Notes: generated by a model not told the origin, from the sequence alone. A stretch of DNA of 64,000 nt from Domibacillus sp. DTU_2020_1001157_1_SI_ALB_TIR_016 (GCF_032341995.1 NZ_CP135439.1:2542001-2606000); one strand, 5' to 3'. Positions 16,284 to 24,796 are shown, numbered from the stretch's first letter. Program-made: numbers and translations.

Positions 16284-16865
16284 ATGAGACAATGTGTAGA
16301 CGATACATTTTTTGTGCATGATTTAAAAAACGAATTAAAACCTATTTTATCCAGCCACCGGGAGATCGTATTTGTGTGCATAGGCACGGACCGGTCGGCC
16401 GGTGACAGCTATGGTCCTTTCGTTGGTTTTAAATTAAAACAAACCTTTTTCCTCCGTAAATACACGCATGTTTCTGTGTATGGCTGCCTGGATCACCCAG
16501 TTCACGCTAAAAATTTAGCCGAAACGGTTGAACAGATCCGGCAGCAGCATGCAAATCCGCTTATTATCGCGATTGACGCCTGCCTTGGGGCCGCTGCTAA
16601 CATTGGCACCGTCAGCTTAGAACAAGGTGCCTTAAAACCTGGCGCCGGCGTTCAAAAAGACCTGCCGCCAATCGGCGATTATCATATTTCCGGGATTGTT
16701 AATGTCGGCGGGTTTCTTCCGATTCAGGTACTTCAGGGCACACGCCTTTCACTTGTTTATAAAATGGCCAATAAAACGGCTGATTTTATTACGAGGGCAC
16801 TTGTAGAACTAGAGTATGAGAAGAAACGGACAACTGTTGCTGCCCATGAAAAAAGGTGCGTATAA
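16284..16865 (+). CDS. yyaC: YyaC-like spore protein (GPR-protease-related, DUF1256)
   Basis: 193 residues from ATG 16284, ten bases after AGAAGGAGG. Motifs IVFVCIGTDRSAGDSYGPFV, DHPVHAKNLAETV and IIAIDACLGAAANIG are those of the YyaC family, which resembles the spore protease GPR and hydrogenase-maturation proteases. The acidic residues in these motifs correspond to the GPR-like active-site region. A role in spores is likely from the family; the substrate is not established. It is monocistronic and ends in a strong hairpin. Confidence 0.88.
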   Translation: MRQCVDDTFFVHDLKNELKPILSSHREIVFVCIGTDRSAGDSYGPFVGFKLKQTFFLRKYTHVSVYGCLDHPVHAKNLAETVEQIRQQHANPLIIAIDACLGAAANIGTVSLEQGALKPGAGVQKDLPPIGDYHISGIVNVGGFLPIQVLQGTRLSLVYKMANKTADFITRALVELEYEKKRTTVAAHEKRCV

Positions 16866-16877
16866 TACGCACCTTTT
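16851..16877. terminator. Bidirectional terminator between yyaC and a convergent gene
   Basis: A perfect 12-bp stem AAAAGGTGCGTA / TACGCACCTTTT with a 3-nt loop. It overlaps the ends of both converging genes. Confidence 0.85.
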
Positions 16878-17239
16878 TACCTGAAACGCTGAATTTCATC
16901 CGGGTCGTCCTCTTTTCGGTCTGTTAAAATCCCCATCTGCTCAATATGCTGTTTTGCTGCTTGGTCTCCCAGCAAATAAATCAGAGAATAAAGAACCCTT
17001 TGTGAAGCGTCGTAACGGTCGTTTTGCGGATCATGATGATATTCTAAATAAGGAATATGCGCACGAACAAACGCCTCCACATCGGCTCCGTATTTATCAT
17101 CCATTACCGCTTTTAACACATCGGCTTCTCTTGGGGTCGCATGAATAACAAAGCTTGGGCTGTCTATCGGCTCGGGCAGGATACTTTCACTGTTTAAATC
17201 CACATAGTATGTCTGCTTTTCCTGTTCCAACTTGATCAT
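16877..17239 (-). CDS. Conserved hypothetical protein, about 120 residues
   Basis: A soluble acidic protein with no recognised family. It contains TYYVDLNSESIL, an alpha-helical middle ATPREADVLKAVMDDKYG, and YLEYHHDPQNDRYDASQRVL. The reading frame and codon use look real. ATG 17239 directly abuts GCGGGAG, which is too close; a TTG at 17230 sits nine bases from it and may be the true start. It is transcribed toward the yyaC terminator. Confidence 0.65.
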   Translation of the reverse strand: MIKLEQEKQTYYVDLNSESILPEPIDSPSFVIHATPREADVLKAVMDDKYGADVEAFVRAHIPYLEYHHDPQNDRYDASQRVLYSLIYLLGDQAAKQHIEQMGILTDRKEDDPDEIQRFR

Positions 17240-17322
17240 CTCCCGCTTTTTTTATCCTGTACCCCCTGCTCCTCAAACACAAACGAAAAAAGGACAGCGT
17301 TTGCATATAAACCGCCGCTCAT

Positions 17323-17751
17323 TTACATGATTTTATTGCCCCAGTTCTCCTCCAGCAGCTTTTTTAGCCAGATTACGTTTTCATGTCCAATCTTTTCTGC
17401 AATCTCTTCTTCTACTTGCTGCTTCACCTCAATGATCTCCCTGCAAAAAGCACTGCCTTTGTCCGTGAGTACCAGCACTTTGTCACGCTCATTTTTTTGT
17501 ATCATTTTGTCATCAATATAGTTTTTTTCAATCAGCCCTTTAGCACATCGATGAACGGCCTGGCGTGAAATATTCATTTTTCTTGCAGCACCGGCGATGG
17601 TTTCCGGCTGCTGCTCAAGCAGGCTGAGCAAGTGGGACTCTGCCAGTGTCACATCTTCCCTGCCTGACTGTTGCCATAGCATTCGAACTTTTTGGCGGAG
17701 CAGCAAGTGTTTGTCACTTAGCAAATCCGGTAAATAGCTCTTTTTTTGCAT
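17323..17751 (-). CDS. MarR-family regulator, divergent from a DUF2798 gene
   Basis: 142 residues from ATG 17751, following GGAAGG. The winged-helix core is EQQPETIAGAARKMNISRQA then VHRCAKGLIEKNYI, with wing NERDKVLVLTDKGSAFCREI. The N-terminal dimer helix contains DLLSDKHLLLRQKVRMLW. It should act as a DNA-binding repressor. The divergent intergenic region has two 15-bp palindromes placed on the promoters of both genes, so it very likely represses itself and the DUF2798 membrane protein. Confidence 0.88.
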   Translation of the reverse strand: MQKKSYLPDLLSDKHLLLRQKVRMLWQQSGREDVTLAESHLLSLLEQQPETIAGAARKMNISRQAVHRCAKGLIEKNYIDDKMIQKNERDKVLVLTDKGSAFCREIIEVKQQVEEEIAEKIGHENVIWLKKLLEENWGNKIM

Positions 17752-17784
17752 AATCAACCTTCCTTTTCTAATGGTCTTTTCTTA

Positions 17785-17867
17785 ACAATAAAGAGGCTTT
17801 CGCTTTATGTCAACGTCGTTGACAATAAGAAAACGAGCCGATATAATGAATCGTCAACAATGTTGAC
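17785..17867. promoter_or_regulatory. Divergent promoter/operator region of marR and the DUF2798 gene
   Basis: Two perfect palindromes are present: GTCAACGTCGTTGAC (17809-17823) and GTCAACAATGTTGAC (17853-17867). Rightward promoter: TTGACA (17819-17824), 17 bp, TATAAT (17842-17847). Leftward promoter: TTGACA (complement of 17808-17813), 17 bp, TATTGT (complement of 17785-17790). The first palindrome supplies the -35 box of both promoters. The second covers the start region of the rightward one. Binding by the adjacent MarR protein is inferred. Confidence 0.82.
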
Positions 17868-17890
17868 AATATAAAAAAGGAGTTTAAGTA

Positions 17891-18358
17891 ATGGGACAAA
17901 CAAAAAAGGAAAAATTTGTGTTTACCATGTTGATGTGTGCAGGCATGGTCATTTTTATGAGTATGTATAACCTTCTGCTGCTCGAAGGCTTTTCTTCACA
18001 CTTTTTTGGGCACTTGATTACCGGATTGATTCCCGGATTTGTCGTTGCTCTTTTGCTGGATGTATTCGTAGCGGGTCCTGCTGCACGGTTTCTTTTGAAC
18101 AAGATCACAACTGAGCAAACAAAACCAATCCAGAAAATTTTATGCATGTCCTGCTTCATGATTTTATTTATGGTTTTATTTATGTCTCTGTATGGTGTTG
18201 TGGTGAATGTAGGCATTACATCTGCTTTTCCCCAGCTCTATGCAGATACACTTTGGAAAAACGCTCTGTTTGCTCTTCCTCTGCAGCTGCTTGTAGTCGG
18301 TCCTATTGTTAGAGCCATTTTTTTAAAACTGTATGCCGATAAAAGTGCGTTAGCTTAA
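17891..18358 (+). CDS. DUF2798-type membrane protein
   Basis: 155 residues, four membrane helices arranged as two similar halves. Each half resembles a DUF2798 unit (FVFTMLMCAGMVIFMSMYN and CMSCFMILFMVLFMSLYG, each followed by a helix with VAGP or VVGP). The function of the family is unknown. The ATG at 17891 follows AAAAGGAG. It is controlled by the divergent MarR regulator, which suggests induction by a small molecule, possibly for efflux or membrane protection. Confidence 0.8.
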   Translation: MGQTKKEKFVFTMLMCAGMVIFMSMYNLLLLEGFSSHFFGHLITGLIPGFVVALLLDVFVAGPAARFLLNKITTEQTKPIQKILCMSCFMILFMVLFMSLYGVVVNVGITSAFPQLYADTLWKNALFALPLQLLVVGPIVRAIFLKLYADKSALA

Positions 18359-18452
18359 TCTGCTGTGTTTTTTTCTGTTTTGTTTTAATGTTTTACTGCC
18401 TGTAAAGAGGGAACGTCAAAAGGGACACGTTCTTTTAACAGGAGGCATACAT

Positions 18453-19238
18453 ATGAAAAAAACCATTTTCATCACGGGCGCAGGAACAGGACTGGGACGC
18501 GGAGCTGCGATCGGCTTGGCCCAAGCCGGCCATCGCGTGATCGCGGCCACTGAAATTACCGCCCAAAAAACAGACCTGCTTCGGGAAGTTGAGGAGCAGG
18601 GCCTTAATATTGATGTAATTAAGCTTGATATTACCAATCTGCGTGATACTGCCCAGATTGCGGACTATGATTTTGACATTTTCGTTGCCAATGCGGCGAT
18701 TAACGAAGGCGGGCCGCTTGCCGAAGTGCCAATGGACCGCTTTCGGGCTCTGTTTGAAGTAAATGTTTTTGCGACGCTCGAAACAGTTCAGATCGCAGCC
18801 CGCCAGCTGGTCCAGCGCGGCAAGGGCAAAATTGTGTTTATGAGCTCGATGGCCGGTATTTCAGCCACACCTTATGTAGGTCCTTACACCGCAACCAAGC
18901 ATGCGATTGAAGGGATTGCCCAAACGCTGCAGGCGGAATTGAAGGAATTCGGCGTGCAGGTAGCGACGATCAACCCCGGAGCGTACGCCACCGGCTTTAA
19001 TGACCGAAGCGCTGAAGAAAAATGGAAATGGTTCAATGAAGAAACGCATTTTACCCGGAAAGAAGATATGAAACGGCAGGAAGAAGCCCTGAAGAACCAG
19101 TTCGACCCGGCGGACATGATTGCCAAGATGGTAGAAATTATACCGGCGGACTATCATAAATTCCGTACCGTTCACCCGAAGGAGACAGAAGACCAGCTAA
19201 AGAAAACCGAACAAGAACGCTGGGAAATGGATATTTAA
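18453..19238 (+). CDS. Short-chain dehydrogenase/reductase
   Basis: 261 residues, classical SDR. It has cofactor motif TGAGTGLG (about residues 8-15), NAA in the strand (VANAAI), catalytic Ser in FMSSMAGIS and YxxxK as YTATK, then NPGAY. The product is a cytosolic NAD(P)-dependent oxidoreductase; the substrate cannot be told. The ATG follows AGGAGG with good spacing. It is 94 bp after the DUF2798 gene on the same strand, so co-transcription is possible but unproven. Confidence 0.9.
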   Translation: MKKTIFITGAGTGLGRGAAIGLAQAGHRVIAATEITAQKTDLLREVEEQGLNIDVIKLDITNLRDTAQIADYDFDIFVANAAINEGGPLAEVPMDRFRALFEVNVFATLETVQIAARQLVQRGKGKIVFMSSMAGISATPYVGPYTATKHAIEGIAQTLQAELKEFGVQVATINPGAYATGFNDRSAEEKWKWFNEETHFTRKEDMKRQEEALKNQFDPADMIAKMVEIIPADYHKFRTVHPKETEDQLKKTEQERWEMDI

Positions 19239-19369
19239 TGAGTCAAAAAAGCGGATGCTTTTCCGCTTCTTTTTTGTGAAATTTTTTCTTAAAGGGAAAG
19301 GGTTGTTTTTTCCTCGCCTGGACGGGTAACATAAACATATCCATTATGGAAACAAAGGAGTGCGTAACA

Positions 19370-20203
19370 ATGGTCATTAAACAAAGCCAAGGTATCCAGC
19401 TGCACGATTTTAATAACCTGACAAAATCGCTCAGCTTTAATATGTACGATATTTGCTGGACAAAAACAAAAGAAGAACGAAAAGCGTACATTGAATATAT
19501 CGATGAACAATACAACGCAGACCGGCTGACGGAAATTTTAAAAAAGGTAACCGATATTATCGGCGCTCACGTGTTAAACATTGCAAAGCAGGATTATATC
19601 CCGCAGGGCGCAAGTGTAACGATGCTTATTTCAGAAGGGCCGGTTCACCCAGACTCGCGCGGGGAATCACAGGAAGAGTCACCAGGTCCCCTGCCTGACA
19701 CGGTCGTGATGGCACTTGATAAAAGCCATATTACCGTTCATACGTACCCGGAGTATCATCCAAACGAAGGAATCTCCACATTCCGGGCCGATATTGATGT
19801 GTCCACCTGCGGCGAAATCTCTCCGCTAAAAGCACTCAACTACCTTATTCATTCATTTGATACAGACATTATGACAATGGATTACCGCGTGCGCGGCTTT
19901 ACGCGTGATATTAACGGCAATAAGCTGTTTATTGACCATGATATCAATTCCATTCAAAACTACATTCCGAAGGATGTAAAAGATCTGTATCATATGATTG
20001 ATGTGAATATTTATCAGGAAAATATTTTCCACACAAAGTGTAAACTGCGCGAATTTGACCTGGATAACTATTTGTTCGGTCATACGAAAAACGATTTAGA
20101 CAAAGAAGAAATTAAAAATATTACCGAAAAGCTCCATCATGAAATGGATGAAATTTTTTACGGAAAAAATATCGTCCGCGATGCAGATATTGAATCTGAA
20201 TAA
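19370..20203 (+). CDS. speD: S-adenosylmethionine decarboxylase proenzyme, long (E. coli) type
   Basis: 277 residues from ATG 19370, which follows AAAGGAG; an upstream in-frame ATG at 19346 has no such site. The processing motif is [18 protein letters not shown], with self-cleavage before Ser119 to form the pyruvoyl cofactor. The enzyme makes decarboxylated AdoMet, the aminopropyl donor for spermidine synthesis. B. subtilis carries the short type (about 126 residues), whereas this is the long gamma-proteobacterial class, found only in some Bacillaceae. No spermidine synthase gene is adjacent. A strong terminator follows. Confidence 0.95.
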   Translation: MVIKQSQGIQLHDFNNLTKSLSFNMYDICWTKTKEERKAYIEYIDEQYNADRLTEILKKVTDIIGAHVLNIAKQDYIPQGASVTMLISEGPVHPDSRGESQEESPGPLPDTVVMALDKSHITVHTYPEYHPNEGISTFRADIDVSTCGEISPLKALNYLIHSFDTDIMTMDYRVRGFTRDINGNKLFIDHDINSIQNYIPKDVKDLYHMIDVNIYQENIFHTKCKLREFDLDNYLFGHTKNDLDKEEIKNITEKLHHEMDEIFYGKNIVRDADIESE

Positions 20204-20270
20204 AATAGCCCGGTCCTGCGGGCTGCGAGCAAAGACAAAGTAAGAAAGCAGGCATTTGCAGGCAGCCTGA

Positions 20271-20298
20271 GCCCTCCTTGATAAAGGAGGGCTTTTTT
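20271..20298 (+). terminator. Terminator after speD
   Basis: Stem GCCCTCCTT / AAGGAGGGC, 4-nt loop, then TTTTTT. Confidence 0.85.
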
Positions 20299-20303
20299 AA
20301 GTA

Positions 20304-20891
20304 TTACCGTTTCATCCGTTTAAAGTAACGGTAAACGCGATCGAGCTTTTTTTCCTGATCCCCATTTTTCTTTTCCATATTGCCGAACTCAAAAAATGTT
20401 ACCCGCTTAATGCCGACAAAGCTAAACAGGGCCCTTTTCATCAATACTTGGTGCGCATTATTGAGCCAGAACCGGGGATAATGTGCCGGCCCTTTCATCG
20501 TCGATACACAAACTGCCGATTTTCCTGCCAGAAGACCTTCAGGGAAAAGCCCGGGTCTGTCACGATACGCAAAGTTTGATGCAAACATTTGATCAATAAA
20601 GCCAAGCAGCATGGCCGGCGGTCTGCCCCACCAGATTGGGTAAACAAACACAAGTTTATCCGCCCAGGTGATCAGCTCTCTATAGGAAGCCAGGTTCGGA
20701 TCTATATGCATATCCCGGCGCCGCTTCGTTTCATTAAATATCAAAGCTGGATTAAAGTTTTCTTTATACAAGTCGATCACTTTTGCCTCACGCACTTGAT
20801 CATTTTCACCGCAGCCGTCGATCACTTTTTGCAAAAACGCGCCATTCAAACTTTTACGGTGAGGATACGTATAAATCACCAATACATTCAA
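20304..20891 (-). CDS. Flavodoxin-fold NAD(P)H-dependent oxidoreductase
   Basis: 195 residues. The N-terminus VLVIYTYPHRKSLNGAFLQK is the FMN-phosphate loop of the KefF/MdaB quinone-reductase family, and VFVYPIWWGRPPAMLLGFID is the second family signature. It should reduce quinones or related electrophiles with NAD(P)H. The start is TTG 20891, seven bases from AGGGGG. It is divergent from a MarR gene, with shared -35 boxes, so the MarR protein probably represses it. Confidence 0.9.
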   Translation of the reverse strand: MNVLVIYTYPHRKSLNGAFLQKVIDGCGENDQVREAKVIDLYKENFNPALIFNETKRRRDMHIDPNLASYRELITWADKLVFVYPIWWGRPPAMLLGFIDQMFASNFAYRDRPGLFPEGLLAGKSAVCVSTMKGPAHYPRFWLNNAHQVLMKRALFSFVGIKRVTFFEFGNMEKKNGDQEKKLDRVYRYFKRMKR

Positions 20892-20908
20892 AGCGCTGCC
20901 CCCTTACT

Positions 20909-20979
20909 TATCATTTGATAAATAAATCATATAAAGAGATTAAATAGTTGTCAATTGATAATTGTTTTTTGATAATCAA
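20909..20979. promoter_or_regulatory. Divergent promoter/operator region of the oxidoreductase and marR
   Basis: Leftward promoter: TTGACA (complement of 20949-20954), 17 bp, TATGAT (complement of 20926-20931). Rightward promoter: TTGTCA (20948-20953), 17 bp, GATAAT (20971-20976). Palindromic elements TATCATTTGATA (20909-20920), CAATTGATAATTG (20952-20964) and TTGATAATCAA (20969-20979) are candidate MarR sites overlying the promoters. Confidence 0.7.
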
Positions 20980-21010
20980 TTTGGTATCGTACCGATATGA
21001 GGTGAAGACA

Positions 21011-21445
21011 ATGACCAGCGATACATTATTCGAGCAATTTGTTTCCTTTATTGCCTCGGTCCACCGTGTTCAGCATGACCTGACAAAAGATGCAAGGCCT
21101 GAAGGGCTGACAGCTCTCCAGTACAGCATCCTCGAGCATATTGCCGTCAGCCGCCAGCCTCTTACACCGAGCGATATCAGCTCATGTTTTCATATCTCCA
21201 TGCCGAATACGAGCCGTGAACTCAAAAAGCTCACTGAGCAGGGGCTGGTTGAACGAAAAGAAAGTGAGGAAGACCGCAGAAAGCAGTTCATTCACTTATC
21301 AGCGGATGGACGAGCCATGATGGATGAAGTGTTCAAGCAAATTCATGCACGATTTTTGGAACGAGTTGGAGACACATCAAACGACAAAGTGGATACGATC
21401 GCGCATGCGCTTGATGTTCTTCAGAAACATGTTTTTTATGAATAA
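21011..21445 (+). CDS. MarR-family regulator
   Basis: 144 residues from ATG 21011, which follows GAGGTG. The winged-helix core is LTALQYSILEHIAVSRQPLT, then SDISSCFHISMPNTSRELKK, with wing EEDRRKQFIHLSADGRAMMD. It is a DNA-binding regulator, divergent from the flavodoxin-fold oxidoreductase it probably controls, a common pairing for quinone- or electrophile-sensing MarR proteins. No cysteine is visible in the DNA-binding half apart from SSCF. Confidence 0.88.
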   Translation: MTSDTLFEQFVSFIASVHRVQHDLTKDARPEGLTALQYSILEHIAVSRQPLTPSDISSCFHISMPNTSRELKKLTEQGLVERKESEEDRRKQFIHLSADGRAMMDEVFKQIHARFLERVGDTSNDKVDTIAHALDVLQKHVFYE

Positions 21446-21578
21446 AAAACTTTTTTGCCAGACCTGCCGCTGTGAAGGGGCTGCATCATTTACCAGCACA
21501 TTGAGATGTGCTTTTATGTTTGATTTCTCTCCAAATGGGGCAACCAAATAAGGAATACCGAAAGGAGAGAGATGTTAC

Positions 21579-21908
21579 ATGGCAGACTTAAATCGAAATG
21601 AAATTCCAAAAACGCAAGGTCAGGTAGAAGAAAAAGTACAGTCAATGGGTCAAGATAAAAAAGAAGACATTCTGGCAAGTTTTGACACCTTTAAAAATTA
21701 CCTCGGCGAGAAAGTGGAAAAAGGTGAAAAGCTGGGCATGAATGAAGAGCAGCTTGCAAAAACAGCGCAAAAAGTAGCCGATTATCTGGCAGCGCATGAG
21801 GAACCGCGCAACCGTGAAGAAAAATTGCTTCAAGAGCTTTGGAAAGTCGGAAACGAAGAGCAGCAGCACCAGCTGGCTCACCTGCTCGTTAGACTCGTTC
21901 AGCAGTAA
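21579..21908 (+). CDS. DUF3243-family protein
   Basis: 109 residues, soluble. The region from about residue 34 (SFDTFKNYLGEKVEKGEKLG ... LAKTAQKVADYLAAHEEPRN ... EKLLQELWKVGNEEQQHQLA) is the DUF3243 (YmfJ-like) domain, with an acidic, glutamine-rich N-terminal extension. Function is unknown. The ATG follows AAAGGAGAGAG. Confidence 0.88.
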   Translation: MADLNRNEIPKTQGQVEEKVQSMGQDKKEDILASFDTFKNYLGEKVEKGEKLGMNEEQLAKTAQKVADYLAAHEEPRNREEKLLQELWKVGNEEQQHQLAHLLVRLVQQ

Positions 21909-21985
21909 TTCGCCATTCATTTGGTCAACGCTTAAAACAGCTCACTGATCCCTAAAGGTACGATTCATGATGTATGCCTTCGGGC

Positions 21986-22024
21986 AAAAAAAGGACTGAT
22001 ATGATTCATATCAGTCCTTTTTTT
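21986..22024 (+). terminator. Terminator after the DUF3243 gene
   Basis: A long perfect stem AAAGGACTGATATGA / TTCATATCAGTCCTTT is followed by TTTT. Confidence 0.88.
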
Positions 22025-22093
22025 ATAGACGTGGGCTTTAATATTCCGCTCACCTGTGTATAAGATTTATTTATTTGTCCATACTAAAAACAC

Positions 22094-22179
22094 GGACTTG
22101 TAGCTCAACGGCGAGAGCAGCCAATAGCTTCCTGGAATGACTATTGTGTATCTTGCGGGTTCAAATCCCGCCAAGTCCT
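22094..22179 (+). tRNA. tRNA-like gene with abnormal anticodon arm
   Basis: The acceptor stem is perfect (GGACTTG 22094-22100 with CAAGTCC 22172-22178). The D-arm is GCTC-AACGGCGA-GAGC and the T-arm is GCGGG-TTCAAAT-CCCGC, both canonical. Between them, 35 nt replace the usual 22 or so. The best helix there is CAATAG (22122-22127) with CTATTG (22141-22146), enclosing 13 nt (CTTCCTGGAATGA) rather than a 7-nt anticodon loop. CCA is not encoded, and the discriminator would be T. No anticodon can be assigned. It is either a regulatory tRNA-like RNA or a degenerate tRNA. Confidence 0.7.
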
Positions 22180-22238
22180 TTCTTGAAACGAAAAAGCAAA
22201 AACTTCCGCTGCTGTATTCCTTGCTTGACAGAATGAGT

Positions 22239-22270
22239 AAGCCCAGGCTGTCTGGGTTTATTTCTTTTGT
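22239..22270 (+). terminator. Probable terminator after the tRNA-like gene
   Basis: Stem AAGCCCAG / CTGGGTTT, 5-nt loop, then ATTTCTTTT. It overlaps the end of the convergent lacI-type gene. Confidence 0.6.
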
Positions 22271-23259
22271 TTACTGACAGAATTCCTGATCATCAATTCC
22301 GTATTTACAAAAATCCGTTCCCCTGTTTCTGTCGACCCTTCCATAAGTCCTAAAAGCTTTTTCGCACCTTGAACGCTTATTTTTTCAATCGGCCGCTTTA
22401 CAGTCGTTAAGCTTGGCGTCGTATACTGGGAAAAACCAATATCATCGAAGCCGACAATGGAGATGTCGTCCGGCACTTTTAATCCATGCGCAAACACGGC
22501 ATTCATTGCTCCGATCGCCATGTCGTCATTGGAGCAAAAAACAGCCGTCGGCGGGTCCGCCTGTGCCAGAAGCCGCTCCATTGCCGCATAACCGCTCGGC
22601 ATATCATAGCTTCCGCATTCAATATAATGGCGCTCAACGGGAAGCTGATGGCGAATAAGCGCTTCCATATACCCTTCTTTCCGCTCCGCCGTCGATTTAA
22701 ATCCTTTCATCCCCTTGATGATCGCAACTTTTGTATGGCCGTTTTGAATTAAATGCTCCACCGCCTGGAATGATCCTTCCCGGTCGTTGGACAAAATATT
22801 AATTGCTTTTTGTTCCTCGACCTGCCGGTTCAAGACCACAAGCGGGATTTTTTGCTGCAGAACATGATATACAAACGTGTTGTCCACTTCACTTTGGCTC
22901 ATTAAAATAATTCCGTCAAACCGCAGCTTTGTAATCGACGCATAATCTTTATAATCATCGATCCCGCGCACAAACAAGTTGAATTCCTCGCCAATTACGC
23001 TGTTTACTCCTTTTACCGTTTCGGCAAAAAAGCTTGGCGACGTTCCCGTTGAAATGCTCGTAAAAAACAAGCCGATCGTATACGATTTTTTTAGAACAAG
23101 GCTTTTAGCACTGTAGTTGGGTGTATAGTTCAGCTGGGCGGCTAAATCCAGTATCTTTTTCCGCGTATCCTCCTTGATCAATACACTGTTATTCAGCGCT
23201 CTTGAAACGGTGGTGTGGGATACATTTGCGAGTTTTGCAATATCTTTAATCGTAACCAT
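22258..23259 (-). CDS. LacI-family transcriptional regulator
   Basis: 333 residues from ATG 23259, which follows AAAGGGTG. The N-terminal HTH is VTIKDIAKLANVSHTTVSRA, with hinge helix YTPNYSAKSLVLKK. The rest is a periplasmic-binding-protein-like sugar-sensing domain (DGIILMSQSE, FCSNDDMAIGAMNA, SIVGFDDIGFSQYT). It is downstream of, and probably co-transcribed with, a GPH sugar symporter gene. Two perfect TGTTAACGTTAACA palindromes upstream of that gene are likely its operators. The effector is unknown. Confidence 0.92.
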   Translation of the reverse strand: MVTIKDIAKLANVSHTTVSRALNNSVLIKEDTRKKILDLAAQLNYTPNYSAKSLVLKKSYTIGLFFTSISTGTSPSFFAETVKGVNSVIGEEFNLFVRGIDDYKDYASITKLRFDGIILMSQSEVDNTFVYHVLQQKIPLVVLNRQVEEQKAINILSNDREGSFQAVEHLIQNGHTKVAIIKGMKGFKSTAERKEGYMEALIRHQLPVERHYIECGSYDMPSGYAAMERLLAQADPPTAVFCSNDDMAIGAMNAVFAHGLKVPDDISIVGFDDIGFSQYTTPSLTTVKRPIEKISVQGAKKLLGLMEGSTETGERIFVNTELMIRNSVSKQKK

Positions 23260-23335
23260 TCCATTCACCCTTTAGAACTCAAGATTTACTCCCTCTAATA
23301 GTACCATAGCCGTTCCTCGAGCACCCTACATCCCA

Positions 23336-24724
23336 TTATATTTTTGCTTCAAGATCTTTAATAATCTGCGCATGCTTTTCATCCGTAAGCTTGTACATAA
23401 ATCCGATAATTAAAACCGCAATAGTCAGCGCTGCAGCCGGATAAAGCGTCAGCATCCCTTTAATGCCGAGCAGCGTACCAGCTGACTGCGCCACATTTGG
23501 CACATAGCCGACCAGTGTTAAACTGATACCCGATAAAAAACCAGCCAGAGATTGGGCAAGCTTGCGTGAAAAGTTAAACAACGAGTATGTAGTCGCTTCT
23601 TTCCGCTCTCCCGAAATCCACTCACCATAATCGATAATATCGGAAACAAGCGCCCACGTAATACCGTTCGGAATGCTGATCCCGATAAACGCAATCGCAG
23701 ATAAAATGGTAAATGAGTAAATGTTCGTTGGAATAAAAAAGTTCAGCAAATCGGCTGCAATACAAATGCCGAACCCAAGCATGGCCGTCCGCTTTTTCCC
23801 AAACCGAGCTACAAGCTTCGGCATGAAGATCACGCCTAGAAAGGAAGAGCCGATAATAATAAAGCTCATGTTGGCAACAAGTGTCACATTGCCTAAGTTA
23901 TATTCTGCAAAATACACAAGCAATGCTGATTTGATATTGTAAGCAGAAATAGAGAAAATCGTCATCAAGATCAGTGTCAAAAGCGGCTTGTTCGTAATGA
24001 ACGTTTTGATAATTGATCTAAACGACAGCTTTTCTTTTGGCCCGCCTTTTACGACGATGCGCTCTTTTGTATTCCGGTAACAAATGAAAAATCCAATAAT
24101 CCCGATGACTGACATAATCCCCATTACAACTGGATAGCCGACTTCCGCACGGTCAAACTGCACAATCAGCGGCATCACAATCACGCTGGTAATGAGCAGA
24201 GCGCCCAGTGAACCGATTTGACGGAATGTGGCAAGAGACGTCCGTTCCTCCGCATTTTGCGTAATGGCCGCACCCAGCGAGCCGTACGGAATATTTGTAA
24301 ACGAATAAGCAACGCCCCACATCATATAAATAGCATACGCATACGCAAGCTTGCCTGCGGGCGGTACAGATGGCGAGATAAAAAGCAGTACGGTTACAAT
24401 GGCAAGTGCTAAGCTGCCGAATAAAAGATACGGCCGAAATTTCCCACGCCTGCCGATGTTTTTTCGATAATCAATCGAGGAGCCGACAAGCGGGTCCATT
24501 ACTGCATTAAACAATTTGCTGACCAGAAAAATAGTGCCTGCTGCAGCGGCTGAAATACCGGCTACATCCGTTAAAAATTTCAACAAATATAACTGGCCTA
24601 AATCGAACATAAAACCGTTTCCAAAATCGCCCATGCCATAAGAAATCTTTTCTTTTACACTCAGCTTTTCCTTTTTGGTCTCCTGCCCTTTCGGCGCAGG
24701 ATCTGCTGCAAAAACAGTACTCAT
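23336..24724 (-). CDS. GPH-family sugar:cation symporter
   Basis: 462 residues, about 12 membrane helices. The N-terminus SVKEKISYGMGDFGNGFMFD and VGSSIDYRKNIGRRGKFRPY are hallmarks of the glycoside-pentoside-hexuronide:cation symporter family (XynP/YjmB type). It imports a sugar or glycoside across the cytoplasmic membrane. The second of two ATGs, 6 nt after AGGAGG, was taken. The LacI-type gene follows 76 bp downstream. No glycosidase or catabolic gene is adjacent, so the substrate cannot be guessed from context. Confidence 0.9.
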   Translation of the reverse strand: MSTVFAADPAPKGQETKKEKLSVKEKISYGMGDFGNGFMFDLGQLYLLKFLTDVAGISAAAAGTIFLVSKLFNAVMDPLVGSSIDYRKNIGRRGKFRPYLLFGSLALAIVTVLLFISPSVPPAGKLAYAYAIYMMWGVAYSFTNIPYGSLGAAITQNAEERTSLATFRQIGSLGALLITSVIVMPLIVQFDRAEVGYPVVMGIMSVIGIIGFFICYRNTKERIVVKGGPKEKLSFRSIIKTFITNKPLLTLILMTIFSISAYNIKSALLVYFAEYNLGNVTLVANMSFIIIGSSFLGVIFMPKLVARFGKKRTAMLGFGICIAADLLNFFIPTNIYSFTILSAIAFIGISIPNGITWALVSDIIDYGEWISGERKEATTYSLFNFSRKLAQSLAGFLSGISLTLVGYVPNVAQSAGTLLGIKGMLTLYPAAALTIAVLIIGFMYKLTDEKHAQIIKDLEAKI

Positions 24725-24796
24725 CATAACCCTCCTGTGTATTGAAGTGACTGCTTGAAATCTGCTATACTGGAGACAAATATTTTTTCAAAAGGG

